NCBI GenBank assembly: GCA_031772625.1
Contig: CM062810.1
Span: 450,244,014 to 450,308,013, forward strand
Source: Pinus tabuliformis
Taxonomy: Eukaryota; Streptophyta; Pinopsida; Pinales; Pinaceae
Length of the DNA: 64,000 bases
Direction: 5' to 3'
Below are positions 21,050 to 32,530 of the stretch, piece after piece (within the stretch, counting starts at the first letter, position 1; each line of letters starts with the position of its first letter). The notes under the pieces were generated by a model. It was not told the origin of the DNA. It saw only the letters and a program-made list of their open reading frames with translations, and searched no databases. A program made the position numbers and the translations under genes.

Positions 21050-23888
21050 ATGCCGGGTGGATTCATCAGAAAGGAACCGACCGACTCAAAGAAACTAAGG
21101 GAGAACCCTGAGGTGGTAGAACTGTTCACTCGTGCGCGATGGATGTCGTTCTGTGACAAACTTCAAGGATATGATGATGAGGTGGCAGAGGAGTTCTTGC
21201 GAGCTCTGAAGCCAAAATCAAAAACGTTGGCCACCGTCAATTTCAGGGGTTTGAGTCTCAGACTCACCCCACAGTTCATCAGCCGAGTCACTGAGCTCCC
21301 AATGGGGGAACCGTGGGACAAGGAGGAGAGGAAATTAGGCCAGAAGGCTAAAAAGGAGTTCTTCCCACCAGAGGAGCAATTCTCAGAGGATAAGAACGAG
21401 GTTCGCAGAACTAGCTTACAGCCACTTTGGAGTGAGGTCAGCCTCCAAATTATGAAATACATCACATGCGAAGGACGGTTTAGGATTGTATATGGGTACC
21501 ATTTCCGGCTACTCACAAAATTAAGGCATGAGATGGACCTACCTGCAGAAAACAAACTAAGTATTCCCTACTTTCTACTGCAGCCTATGACTGAATGTGC
21601 CACCAAGTTAAAAGAAGGCACGCCAGACCAGGTAGCCCACCATGGGCTCATTAAGCTCCTCGTGGAGGACGCACTCCACACATACAAAGTCTCTCTCTCG
21701 TGGGAATCCTTCCGGAATCTGACTAAGGATGGCGATATAAAAATGTTGACTGAAGAGCTTGGTTCCTCCAGCAGCGAGGAGAAGGAGTCAAAATCCACAG
21801 AGAAGAAGGGAAAAGGCCAAGAACCCACGGCCAAAGCACCGAAGAAAGAGAAAAAGGGGAAACAAGAGAAAAAGGTTGCCAAAGAGAAGGATGACAAATC
21901 CATATTGACGCCCAGAGAGAAAAGATTACAAAGTAGGGTGGACAGGACTGAGCCAGTCCACGTCAGTAAAGGCACCTCGACAGCAGCTTCAGCAAAGTCA
22001 AAAAGCACAACACCCTCAGCCAAACAAGCTAAAACGGTGCCACCTGTTTCTACAGGAAAACCAAAACTGGCTTCTACAGGAAGCCAGAAATCATCTGATA
22101 CAGGGCCTTCTACAGGAAGCCCTGAGAAAGGAAAACCAAAGGAAAAGAGAGCCGAAATTCTTGCAAGGGAGGCAGCCGCCATGTTGGCCGCCCTTAGTAC
22201 ACCTCCTAAGCCGAAAAAAAAATGAAAGAGGGAGATCCCTCTGTATTTTAAAGCCCGGAGAAGTGTGAGAATCAAAACAGGGAGGCCACAGCCTCCATCC
22301 AGCAGCCCAATTACTATAGAGGATGCCCCTACTTCGCCCAAGGAGAGGTCCCCCTCAAAAATATCAGTCACTTATGAGCGGGGGAGCCCGAAGACAACCA
22401 CGTGGAAAGAAAGAATGGACAGGTTGGCTTCACAAGGCCGGCTACAGGATGCTGAGGCCGCTCTACAGGAAACCTTAGTCCGGCTTAAGGAGATGGAGAG
22501 AATGGAGGGAGAGGCACCCTCATCACCACCTAGGGAAGACGAAGTAGAGCCACCAAGAGAAGAAGAGAAAGAGCATATTCTGGAGCCTAGTCCTCAGCCA
22601 AGTTTGAGCTCATATTATAACTTCTTAGAAGCTGGAAACATTATACCACAGAAATTCACTGTGCCACTCTTCTTCGTTGGAGGAAGAAATGGTGAGAACG
22701 CACATGTGGATGAAAATAGCTAAATCAAAAGGCATGGAAGATATAGGCCCCTTGGAGGAACAACTCAAGGAGGCACGAAAGGAATTAGCTATGGCCAAAC
22801 ACGTGGCAAACTGCCAGCGGGTGTTCCTACAGGAAGAAAACGAGAAACTTAGACTGCAGCTACAGGAGCTGAAGAAGGAAAAGGGCACATCCTCAGGGGA
22901 CACTACAGCAGAACATCAAGGCAGAGAAGGACTGCAAGTCGGCCTTGGGGAGCCAACCTCACATCTACAGGAAGGGGAGCTGCAAGCACAAATCGAGATA
23001 CAAGCCCTCAAACAGCAGTTGTAGCAAAAAGAGGCACAACTGGCTTGCATGGCCAGTTGGGCCATGGATGCTATACAATACAGACAGCCGACCAAATCCT
23101 ATGGCCTGTACCTACGAGACCAGTGGCTGCAATTTCAAATCAACGCATTAGCACAGAGGGGTATCTCCCAACTCCAAGACCCGCAGTAGTTCACAGCATT
23201 ATGTAATAGCATCTCATCAGAGGATAAGGCCAAACTCTCGGAGTTCTATCTCCATAATTTGGGCCTTCCTAACGTGACTACATGGGATCCAAACACAATT
23301 GTAGGGGATATGCAATTGATGGCATTTGCCTCATGGTTGAACCATGAAGAGAAGAGGGCAGCAGAAGTCAAGGAGGTCATGGACCGAGAATTACATGAGC
23401 CACTACTGATCAGAGCAGAGCCAGGGGATCCCACTGCGTTGATATCGGCCCACCAACACTTAGCCACCAACCCTCAAACTTTATTGAAATATATGGATCA
23501 GCAGGCACAGGCCATAGCACATTTCAAGGATATGGAGCGACTATTAGGGGACAACTGTGTTCATGATTGCACCCGCCGATGGAACTCATTGTCCCACAGC
23601 CTTAAAATTAGAGAATACCATACTCCAACTCGAATGAGGGAAGCTCTAGCACGGGTGCCCCTCTACAAAATGTCCATACAGAACCTTCAAGCTAGCTGGA
23701 TTGGCCTCAAGTTAAGCCCATCTCTGCTGTTAGGATTGATGGAAGGTAGCACAGAAAAAGAAGAGAAAAAGCAGTGGGAGGAGGTGGAAAGGAAGGCTGG
23801 GTTCTATGCCAGTGAGGAAGAGACCACTTCAGAAGCCTGGGATGTGAGGGTGGCAGTGAAAGCAATGAAGGACGAGGAGTTGGATTAG
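21050..23888 (+). pseudogene. Sense accessory ORF of element B (about 945 codons, broken)
   Basis: Starts MPGGFIRKEPTDSKK at ATG 21050. Residues about 20-230 form a globular region (SFCDKLQGYDDEVAEEF, VNFRGLSLRLTPQFIS) that recalls the domain Pfam names putative plant transposon protein; this is recognition by eye only. Next comes a Lys/Ser/Glu-rich stretch ending at TGA 22223, continuing in frame to about 22670. A frameshift follows, then a coiled-coil-like part (EENEKLRLQLQELKKE) with TAG 23022 and another near 23187, and a helical C-terminal part to TAG 23886-23888. It occupies the env-like position of Athila elements, but I see no signal peptide or transmembrane segment. Candidate splice sites upstream suggest expression from a spliced RNA. 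Confidence 0.75.
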
Positions 23889-23914
23889 TTGCTCAAGGAT
23901 GAGCAATCATTTTA

Positions 23915-23926
23915 GCTGGGGGGTGA
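23915..23926 (+). other. Polypurine tract of element B
   Basis: GCTGGGGGGTGA directly abuts the TGATGAG start of the 3' LTR. A G-run here is the usual plus-strand primer of plant gypsy elements. Confidence 0.75.
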
Positions 23927-26006
23927 TGATGAGCCCCAAATTTGGTAACATTTTGGGCTCATTTGGCCTAACTACCCTTGCTCAACCCTTCATTTTTCAT
24001 AGCTTATGCATCATTTTTTAGTATATTTATGTCATTTGTACGAATAAGGGCAGTCACTATTCCTAGGTGGCTAACACGGGCTTATTTCAGGTTTTCTGAC
24101 ATTTAATGGAGCAAAACCACGCAGATGAGGGCTAGGAGACAGTTAAGATGGGGTTGAGGATTCGTAGGAGGATTGTCCACAACATTAAATGGCCTTCCTC
24201 GGGATTTTCACCCCCAACTCTGAGCTCTGACAGCCACCACAGTCGGATCTAGCAGGCAGCCAAACGGATTTTGAGGAAGCAGCAGTTCACTCTTAGTTTG
24301 GTCAGCCAAGCCCCACTGATTTAGGAGGCTAGCTTCGGGCCTCGAGATGTATAAATGATAGGGCTTTAGCCTTCGAAAAGGACTTTTGAAACCTTGTTGC
24401 ACATTCTGGACTACGAGCTGCTAGCTCTATTTTGCTCTTTTGTAGCCATTATTGGCATGTTATTAGACTTATGATTATTATCTTTTAATGGAAAGCAGGC
24501 AGATTTGAGTTCAGTTCTGAGTTCTTAAAGGAGCCATAGCTCTCGGGGTTGGGCCTAACCTGAGAGCCTAAGGCCTCCTTCCTTTGTATTGTTATCTTTC
24601 TTTCAGCATTATGGTTTTTATCTACATGCATTTGAAACACAGTTTGCTGAGTTAGATTTCTTGGTGCGGTTAAGTAGGTCATTTTCATAAGACAAAATTG
24701 CTTTAGCTATTTAGAATAAATTGAAGATATTGGAGTTGATAAAAGTTCCAGAAAAGGGTGGCTTGCCCACTCATTTTCACCTCTTTCTAGGGGTTGGAAT
24801 TGGAGACAGTGCTACCCACCAAAACCATTGGTTTACGAGTACATGCAATCTTTGATGCAATATTTTTGTTTGTAGAAGTGTCCATGCGTTCAGACCTCTT
24901 GGAATTTTTCTTTGTTTCAGTACCATGCATGATTCTCCTTAGAAATAACGTTGTTGTTCATTAATTTTATTAAACAGTTAGAATAGGTTAATAATATTTC
25001 GGTTATGTGCAGGACGTGGATGATTTGTTTCGTTTACACTGTGCAGCGCTACTCCCTCACTCTCTTGTCCTTCTAAGCCATGCCCAGGCCAACTACTCAT
25101 CTTCCAATTAGACCCCTTGTCTCTCAACTCTTCTATTACCCTCGTTATTCTACCTTCTTCTGCCTTCCATTCCCTCTGCCCTCTTCAAGACAACCTAGCT
25201 TTGCACACCCCCTCTTCATCTCATCTCTCTGTCCCTAAGTCATTACAAACCCCTCTCCTACCTCCCTATCCACCCATACAGCCTCTTCCACTCACCCATC
25301 ACCTTAACATCCGATTGTAGAACATCCTGTAGGAATTACTGAACTTCCTGGAGAAATTCTGAACATCCTGTAGAACCCCTGCAGACTTCCTGTAGAAGCT
25401 CATAAACACGATTGCTTGGCATCCAAACTTTGTGAAACTCTCTGAAAGGATGTTAGGGACTCCTTAGACCCTCTCTGAGCCTTCCTGACCTCTTCCAAGC
25501 ATTTCCCCCCTTGATCTACCCCTGCACATTAAAGATCCAGTTAGAAGCACATGCATAATAATTCCAACAACTTGAAAAAAAACACAAAAATATGTTCTCT
25601 TCGGATCAAAGTAGTCTAGACACATGCATCTCACCTTCCTAGAAGTAATGGCATCTCTGTCAGTAGTTTGCATTCCCACCTTTGCATCAGTAGGACTAGC
25701 TGGTAGAATTAGGGTTTGCTAGGGTTTGTGTTTCTTGTTGGCTTTCAGTTCCTTTCTGCAGCAGGTTAATTTCCTTTGAGTTAGCTTTTGTTCATCGGTT
25801 AAAAAGCTTCTTCTAAAAGCTCATAGAAGTTGGCTTGAGCCCTAGCGGACTTGTGCCAGCTGACCAAGTGACAGTTGCGGCAAGAGCTAGTACTTGTGCA
25901 TACAGCACCGTCGCTTCCAAGTTTGTTACAAACTACCGGGTTGATAAAATTAGAGAAGGAAGCTCCAGGAGTTGTAGCATTATTGCTACAATACTGGAGC
26001 CCACCA
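23927..26006 (+). repeat. 3' LTR of element B (2080 bp)
   Basis: Same length as 11263-13342, with about 50 substitutions and no net length difference. Termini TGATGAGCCCC and CCCACCA are followed directly by the CTCAT duplication. The TCCTGTAG cluster is kept at 25325, 25366 and 25388, with one copy mutated to TCCTGGAG near 25346. Confidence 0.93.
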
Positions 26007-26011
26007 CTCAT
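26007..26011. repeat. Target-site duplication of element B, right copy
   Basis: CTCAT, identical to 11258-11262. It is also the start of an 18-base sequence CTCATCATGAGCCAACTT that recurs at 26122-26139. Confidence 0.93.
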
Positions 26012-26637
26012 CATGAGCCAACTTATCATGATCATAGATATTATAGCTTGCTGACTTTGCCAAAACTACATACCACAACAAGGCAATGACTCGAGATTTT
26101 TGTAATCAAAAGAGAAGTGGTCTCATCATGAGCCAACTTGTTCAACAAAGCTATAAATCAAGTGACTGGCACTGTCATAATTTGGTACCAAACCAAGGCA
26201 TTGTTCTTTAAGGATTAAAAGAAAATAAAAAGCAATAAGTGTGAATATGGATTTCCCTTTTAAAATCGTATATTTCTCTAAGTAGGATACAGGATCATTG
26301 CTGGGTAACAGGTAACCCTGTCAAGGCTATAAACGCCTGCTGGCAGCAGAGGCTCTACCTACAACAAATGAGCATATTTAAAACTGATTTACAGAGAAGC
26401 CTTTGTTTTTATCTTTATAAACTAAGCATGTGACTGATGTAGATACAATGAATAGCTCTAGGAAGTGCATAAACAAAGTTGACATAGAAGAAACAAACTA
26501 TCATTGACAGCTGAAAGCATGGTGTACTTTATCTTTCTATAATAAAATTTGATTTTCTGGAAAAAAAATTGTTTTGGAAGTTTAGAAAATTCAAAAGAAA
26601 AGCAGAGATAACTGGTTCTTCCAAGTGAATCGCCAAT
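26012..26637 (+). other. Noncoding 3' region of element A, right of the B insertion
   Basis: It continues the sequence that precedes B at 10812-11262. No ORF. A purine-rich run (about 26593-26611) is the only polypurine-like sequence near the 3' LTR, but it sits some 27 bases away rather than adjacent, so the tract is uncertain. Confidence 0.5.
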
Positions 26638-29600
26638 TGTTGTGGCCAGCAACAACCCCCCTTCTTATTTAGTTTTATTTCTAATACTAAATAAGTGGGG
26701 ACCCTTATCCATAAAATTCAAAAAAATAACTTAGGACTTGTATTTCCTTTTTGAATAAATCTTACAATCATAAAACCTAGGAGAATACTCGAAAATCCGA
26801 AAAAGACTTGAGTTTTATGATAAGTTCGAACAAAATCGTTCCCTTAATAAAAAGCATCGCATCGCAAAAAGGTAATGGATGCCTTCCTATAAGCGGAATC
26901 CTAAGATTGCGAAATCGTGATGCAAAATCACGCATCAAAAGACCCTCATCGCATCGCATGCCTCAAATATCACTTAAGCTAAAATGCCTCAAACCGCCGA
27001 TATGCGATGGTGCATCTCGAAAATCGGATTTTGTAGAAAACACATTGTAATGGATGTTTGCCACATGCAACGAATTTGTCATATTGCGAAAAAAATCACA
27101 AAATCGCCTTATCGCAAATCTGCAGGGCTCGTTGTTCGAAAAAGTTTTTTCCATAAACCGATGCCCAGTTATGCGCGTTAATGTTAATTTAATGAGTTAG
27201 TTGGAAATCATTAATGAAATATGGTTTTGATCTGATCGAGAAGCCATTTCACGTAGGGTGATATATTTTATATGTTTTCGCCATTTAAAGCTTTCTCGTC
27301 ACCTTTTTCTTATCATTATTCTTGCCTCATTTGTAAATTGCAGAAGCGAAAAGTAGAGAAGTGTACATAGCAGTGTTCAGAATATTATGGGAAAGAAGGG
27401 TAAAGCTCCAATTTATGAAGATAAAGAGATGACACCCTTATACACAGACACCACCTGTAACAAAGATGTCGGTATTACTACTTGGGAAGGCATGTACAGT
27501 CTACTCGAAGAAGAAAACCCCAAAATAATGGAGGTTACAGCTACTGCTGGCTCACACGGGTCATCTGAAGCGTCTATTATAGAAATAGCATGTTCTTTCT
27601 TGCACCGAATAGTGGCGAGGCCCAAAATTCTTCCATACACAGCCATGGTCAAATGGGTACTGGATAGTGCAGATATCACGAATAGACAATTTAAGACTCG
27701 GGGTCAAGGACTCATTGGCTCGTTCACTCCACAAGATTTGAGGTTCATGTATCATCTACCAGAGCCACAGGCGACTTATAACAAACAGTTCATGGAGAAG
27801 TTCGCTAAAGAAAATGAAGATTTGGTAGAATGCACCAAGGACTGGTCAAGAAGGGACGAACCATTAAAAAAGGATAAGCACGGTATGTATAGTACTGGTT
27901 CTCTCACCTCCCTGTATTGATTTACTGCTGCTATGCTCTGTAGACTTTTTGGAAAGCTAGATGTTAACAAATTTTCATCTGAATGGCTGCCATTATTGGA
28001 TGCCACCACTAATGCTACTATTGTGGATTGGGCTAAGATATTGTCCGACAATTTAGCCACAGCCATTTTGAATTACCGATCCAAAAGAACTACCGCTCAG
28101 AGGATTTATCCCCCTTTCTACTTATCTACTTATGTGATGGATGCAATCTGTTATATTTCCAAGTTTCCTCTAATGGGCTGGAAATGGACTACTCAAGACC
28201 CCTTACACATTCATATTGGTTACAAAGAATTATTGGATTCCAATTTCATTCCGTATTTCTACAAGATTTGTCATGGAATCATGCTACCTCTGTATAAAAT
28301 GTTGTATGATAAAGACCCTCCAAGATTTTCTCCCGAAGCGGAGGTCAATATGCTCCCTATTGCGAGATGGTTTGGAGAAGAACTTTTCACATCTGTCATG
28401 GTATTCGGAAGTCTCGCTTCCCCTCATGTACTACCCTTATATGTTCCTGATAAACTACTGGCGCGAGAGGTTGCTTATCAGACCTGCGGAGAAGGAGGTA
28501 TGAGTAAAGATTTGAAGGACAAGAAAAAGGCCATTTCGCCGCAATTTCCTGTGGCCTGTGGGGCCTTTTCACTATTTGATTTAGGCCATGCATTCAAAGA
28601 AGTAAACAACATGTTATGTTTACGATTGTTCAAATTTCCAGGAAGATTTTTTGACCTTTCTGATATCGTTAAGAATTTCACTACTGCAGTCAGAATAAAA
28701 GTGTTTTCTAAAGAAGATGATCTTTTTATGATATGTTTCAACATAAAAGTACACTTAAAGAAGTTCTTCATTGTGCCCAAATGCGATTTCCTCCAGCAGA
28801 ATTTCAAGAGTTCAAAATGTACAGAGAAAGAAGGTTGGCTAAGATCCCTTTAGATAAATTGCGCCTAGAACCTGTGAGGGAACCAACACCCAGTATCAGT
28901 CTAAGTAGAAGTTCAAGCACAGATAGGTCTAAATCTAAGTCTGGGAGAGAAACGTCAGAACACTCCAAGAGATCTGAAAGTGACCATAATAAAAGCGAAG
29001 GGTCAGTAAGAGATACTGCCCATTCTAAGGAGCACCCAGAACAACAGGTTTTGACCTCTCCATAGGTAAATCTTCCCCCTCTCATCGTCTAGCCACCACC
29101 AATCAGAACTGAGCTGGACAAAGAATGGGAAACATTCAATGACTTAATCAATACTGAAGGACAGAGCACAAAGAGTCCTGAAAGTAATGTACAGATAGTG
29201 AATGATATAGTCACAGAGACAATTAGCAATGTCCCAGAAATGGATCATATTCCCATTACCCCATCTTCTGAACTTATGCTCAAAATAGAGGAAATTCCTC
29301 CTCTTGATGTATTTTATAGTCCACAGCATAAGGCGGTAGTGAGAAAAAAGGAAGAATAGGATATTGGAAAGCGTACTTTCTCATGATGCAGAACAATTAG
29401 ACATCCTTTGGCAAGATCCCACGACTGATCCTATTGAAAATCTCACTAAATTATCTCAAATCGCAGGAGCATATGCTTCTGCAACCATTGATAAAGCATC
29501 TGAGGTACATAAAATACTGAAAGAAAAAGAAGATCAAATATAGTTTTTGCAGCAACAGCTACAACAAGCCAGTGCCAACAGCGAAGCACAGAAACAACTT

Positions 29601-31321
29601 GAAAAACTACAACAAGACTTTCAACAGATGCAGCTAGGATACCAGAACAGTTTGGCCGAAAGAGAAAAACAGTTACAGGTTATGCAAGAGATGCACAAGG
29701 ATGATCCTAATATTACAGAATTCGTCACAGAATCCATTTCCTTAAATGATCAACTACTGCAGCATCAAGAAACATTGTGCCAAAGAATATCACAATGGAG
29801 CTCTTATTGTGAAATAAGCGATAGAATTACTAATCAAGTTGTGGACTTGCAACATGATTATGATTTAATTGATAAAAGAGTTACTGAATATTTGGCTTGG
29901 CAGGAATCAGAAGAAGGAAAAAAGGCAGGCACACCCATAATCAATGAAACCCACAAAGAAATGCTCTTTAACAAGTGGGATGCACAGATCAGGAAAGCAG
30001 AACAATCGGCAGAAGAAGCAGCCACAACAACAAATAATATCATTGACTGCATCAATGAAAATTTGCACAGGGCAAATCTAATATCAGAGACCACTCCAGG
30101 ATATTTACCAAATGTACAACATCTATAGACAAGCTGGAGACAAAAGGCTCAAGAAAAAGCAGAGTCCATCAAAAGGTTAACCAAGTTGATTTGGGATTCT
30201 TACTGGACGTACTTGGTAAAATCACACAGCCAGTGCATGACTCTCAAATGTATCATTAATTCTGCCGAGAATATGGTGCCAGTTCTTACCGATTTCGTTT
30301 TCGCAGGACAACTAAAGTCGGAAGTCTGCCAGCCAACTCTCCTCAAGCAAATGTTGAATGCTTGCAACTACAAGGAACAGATACATAGATAGTTAGTTAT
30401 TAGTTATTAGTTTTAGATTTAGTTTTAGTTTCAGTTTTGCTTTATTTTTGCCTAAAACGAGGACGGTCATTTAAATCGTATCCTACATTTTTGTAATAAA
30501 CTATTTTTAGGTTTAGCTAATAGTATTTAAACCCTTCTCATGCATTTAGAGAAGGGTCCTGAAATTTACCAAAAACTTGTCCTCGGAACATGCACTTTTT
30601 CACCCTCTGAGGAGGTTTTGATGAATGAATGGAATAGGATTTATTGATATCTGCGTTTAATATCTACTACTGATGTTTCACTTTTGTCCTCTTAGTGGAT
30701 GTTGGATTAAGAAGAGATAGATCATTATTGATGGAACTCATGAGTAGGACTCGTTTTAAATGGTACTTTTATCTCTTGACAGATTTTGCTTATGTGTTAT
30801 GGTGATATTCACGTTCAGTTATTTATGTATGAATGCTTAAATGCTTGAGTTATCATTTGGCACTTTTGTACAGTGATAGCTATTTATTTATGCTTAGTAT
30901 ATGAGTGACTTATTATGCGATATCTTTTTCACAACTATTCGGCTAACTTTTTATACGAAACAGTTCATCTTTATTGAATTCTTTTCTTATAGCGATTGAA
31001 TGATCTTTATTACCAATTGTTGTAGAAACTATTTTAGATCGCATAATTGAAAGATCAAATCCTGGGATAGTTTTAGAAGTAGATATTTCTTCTTATTAGA
31101 ATAAAATTGCATGTCATTAAATTAGATTTAGAATAAAATCATTTTACTTAGAAGTTATTAGAAAGGAAATATCAATTCTCAACACACACACACATAAATT
31201 GGGAAACTGGTCCCATATCCCTAGTCGGACCCACTACACCAAACGGAAAAGGAGTTGCTAACCAAGGTCCAGACCAGGTGGGTATCCCCCTTGTTGTAGA
31301 CCCGTTTTCAGGGCTTCAACA
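26638..31321 (+). repeat. 3' LTR of element A (4684 bp)
   Basis: TGTTG to CAACA copy of 145-4775. In the 526 coding bases after the ORF start I count about 25 differences (near 5%). It is longer than the 5' LTR mainly because of about 66 extra bases near 30640-30705. No primer-binding site follows; the sequence changes at 31322 to element C. Confidence 0.85.
27387..30392 (+). pseudogene. LTR-borne accessory ORF of element A, 3' copy (about 1000 codons)
   Basis: The better preserved copy. From ATG 27387 one frame runs to about 28730 with a single TGA (27918-27920), giving about 450 codons of globular sequence (FLHRIVARPKILPYT, WDAQIRKAEQ much later). A frameshift near 28730 leads to a Ser/Lys-rich part (28860-29060), stops at about 29063 and 29089, and a long Gln/Glu-rich coiled-coil-like stretch at 29547-30128. 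The last part ends NYKEQIHR at 30392. Start, end and total length (3006 bp) equal the copy in the 5' LTR. Function unknown. Alternatives are a captured host gene or an env/PMD-like retroelement gene; no homology search could be run. Confidence 0.72.
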
Positions 31322-32530
31322 TAGCGTAGGTTTGGTCTAGAGACAGAGCACTACAGAGCACCGCGGGCTTGAGGACAGTGGTCTGAAGCGCACTGTCTCC
31401 CATTCAAGGCTACGCTGATCCTCCTTAGGACAAAAGTTCCTCCTTTGACTTGATTTTTTCCAAATTTACTTCTGTTTCTGCTTGCTGAAAGATCAATGAT
31501 GCTTGTGTCTCTGAAATCAATTTGTGTTTCCTTTGCTAGCTCTACTTTGGCCTTGATTATTTAATGTTTCTTAAATGATTTCTTTATCACTATCAATTCC
31601 TTGTCAAAGTTAGTTTATAGTCGATTAATCTTTGTTCAAAAGAAAGTGTCGTAAAAGACTTCATTTCTTTCGAAACGAAATTGTCGTAAAGTCTTTGTTC
31701 TTGCAAAAATATTGATTGATTATATGTGCATTAGTTTCCTTTTGTTCATCTCAACATTAAGGGAATTGAAAATAAAAACTTGCATGGTACATTGAAAGAG
31801 TTTGTGTGTGCTCATAGGAATAGTTTAGGGAAATTGCATTAGATGTGTTATTTGTTCTTTGATCAAAAGAATCTGATTGCTCTATCCCTACTAGCTAAGG
31901 TTTTCATTGTTAAAATTGAATGGAAATAATGCTTATCATATTAGTTGCATTCTAAGAATTTCAAATACATCACGTGGTGAACCTTGAAAGGAAAATTCTT
32001 AATCAAGATCAACTTAAAATTAACATCAGTTAACCTAATGGATCATTGTCACCTAACGCAAAACCTTTAGAGGTTTTAGGCTAGAGACGTGTTCCGGCGT
32101 CGTAAAACATAGCAGTTGTTGCTAACTTGTCTGTGATACATTCCGAGTGTGATACCTCATTCCATGTACATAAATATATCGTAGCTCGCCCATGTACCTT
32201 CAGGTATATAGGTTGGTGTTACAGTACGTAAAGTATAAAGGAATGCTCTCACTATGCAATTTCGCATTAGACAATGCTAATATGGATTGGGCCTCCACGT
32301 ACTTTCGGGTATATATGGGAGGACAAAACTAGGTTTCTATCCATCCTTAGGTAACCGAGTCGACCACCTTGTACATTGTGATGCACCAAACACAGCATTC
32401 GGGGAGATTGCCTGCCCGTACTTCTCGGTTTGTCAGGAGGTATTTTGCAGTTCATAGTTTCTTGGTAAACCTTTTGCCTAGTTTACCCCTTTTTGTTATT
32501 TCTTTCTTATAATAAAATCAATTAGTAATC
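31322..32530 (+). other. Leader region of element C, right of element A
   Basis: No ORF of note. At 32180-32460 a loose hairpin unit recurs three times, each with a GTAC/GTAT-like stem around a TTC-rich loop (near 32190, 32297 and 32418). The element's primer binding site and 5' LTR are not visible here and may lie left of the window. Confidence 0.45.

Larger units (their letters stand above)
11263..26006 (+). mobile_element. Element B: Athila/Tat-type gypsy retrotransposon (14.7 kb) nested in A
   Basis: Full structure: a 2080-bp LTR, tRNA-Asp primer binding site, leader, gag, protease-RT-RNase H-integrase, a hairpin array, a long spacer, a large accessory ORF, polypurine tract and a 2080-bp LTR, flanked by a perfect CTCAT duplication. 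LTRs are the same length and differ at about 50 positions by eye (about 2.4%). Gag with two zinc knuckles, protease (DLGAAINVM) and RT fit the Athila/Tat branch. Several stops and frameshifts break each ORF, so the copy is probably inactive. Confidence 0.93.
145..31321 (+). mobile_element. Element A: Tat-like Ty3/gypsy LTR retrotransposon with giant LTRs, interrupted by element B
   Basis: Two direct copies of a 4.6-kb sequence bounded by TGTTG and CAACA flank an internal region with a primer-binding-site-like sequence, gag, protease, an archaeal-type RNase H, RT, RNase H and integrase in that order. Element B (11263-26006) splits the internal region after integrase. The flanking pentamers are CAACG (140-144) and TAGCG (31322-31326); they differ by two transitions and may be a decayed target duplication. 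All ORFs are broken. The archaeal-type RNase H and the integrase type place it near the plant Tat lineage; the exact clade needs an RT phylogeny. Confidence 0.82.

Noticed and set aside
21163..22371. Long minus-strand ORFs (130 and 267 codons) opposite B's accessory ORF
   Set aside because: Lys/Glu-rich plus-strand coding gives Phe/Ser/Leu-rich antisense frames; no antisense start context or domain.
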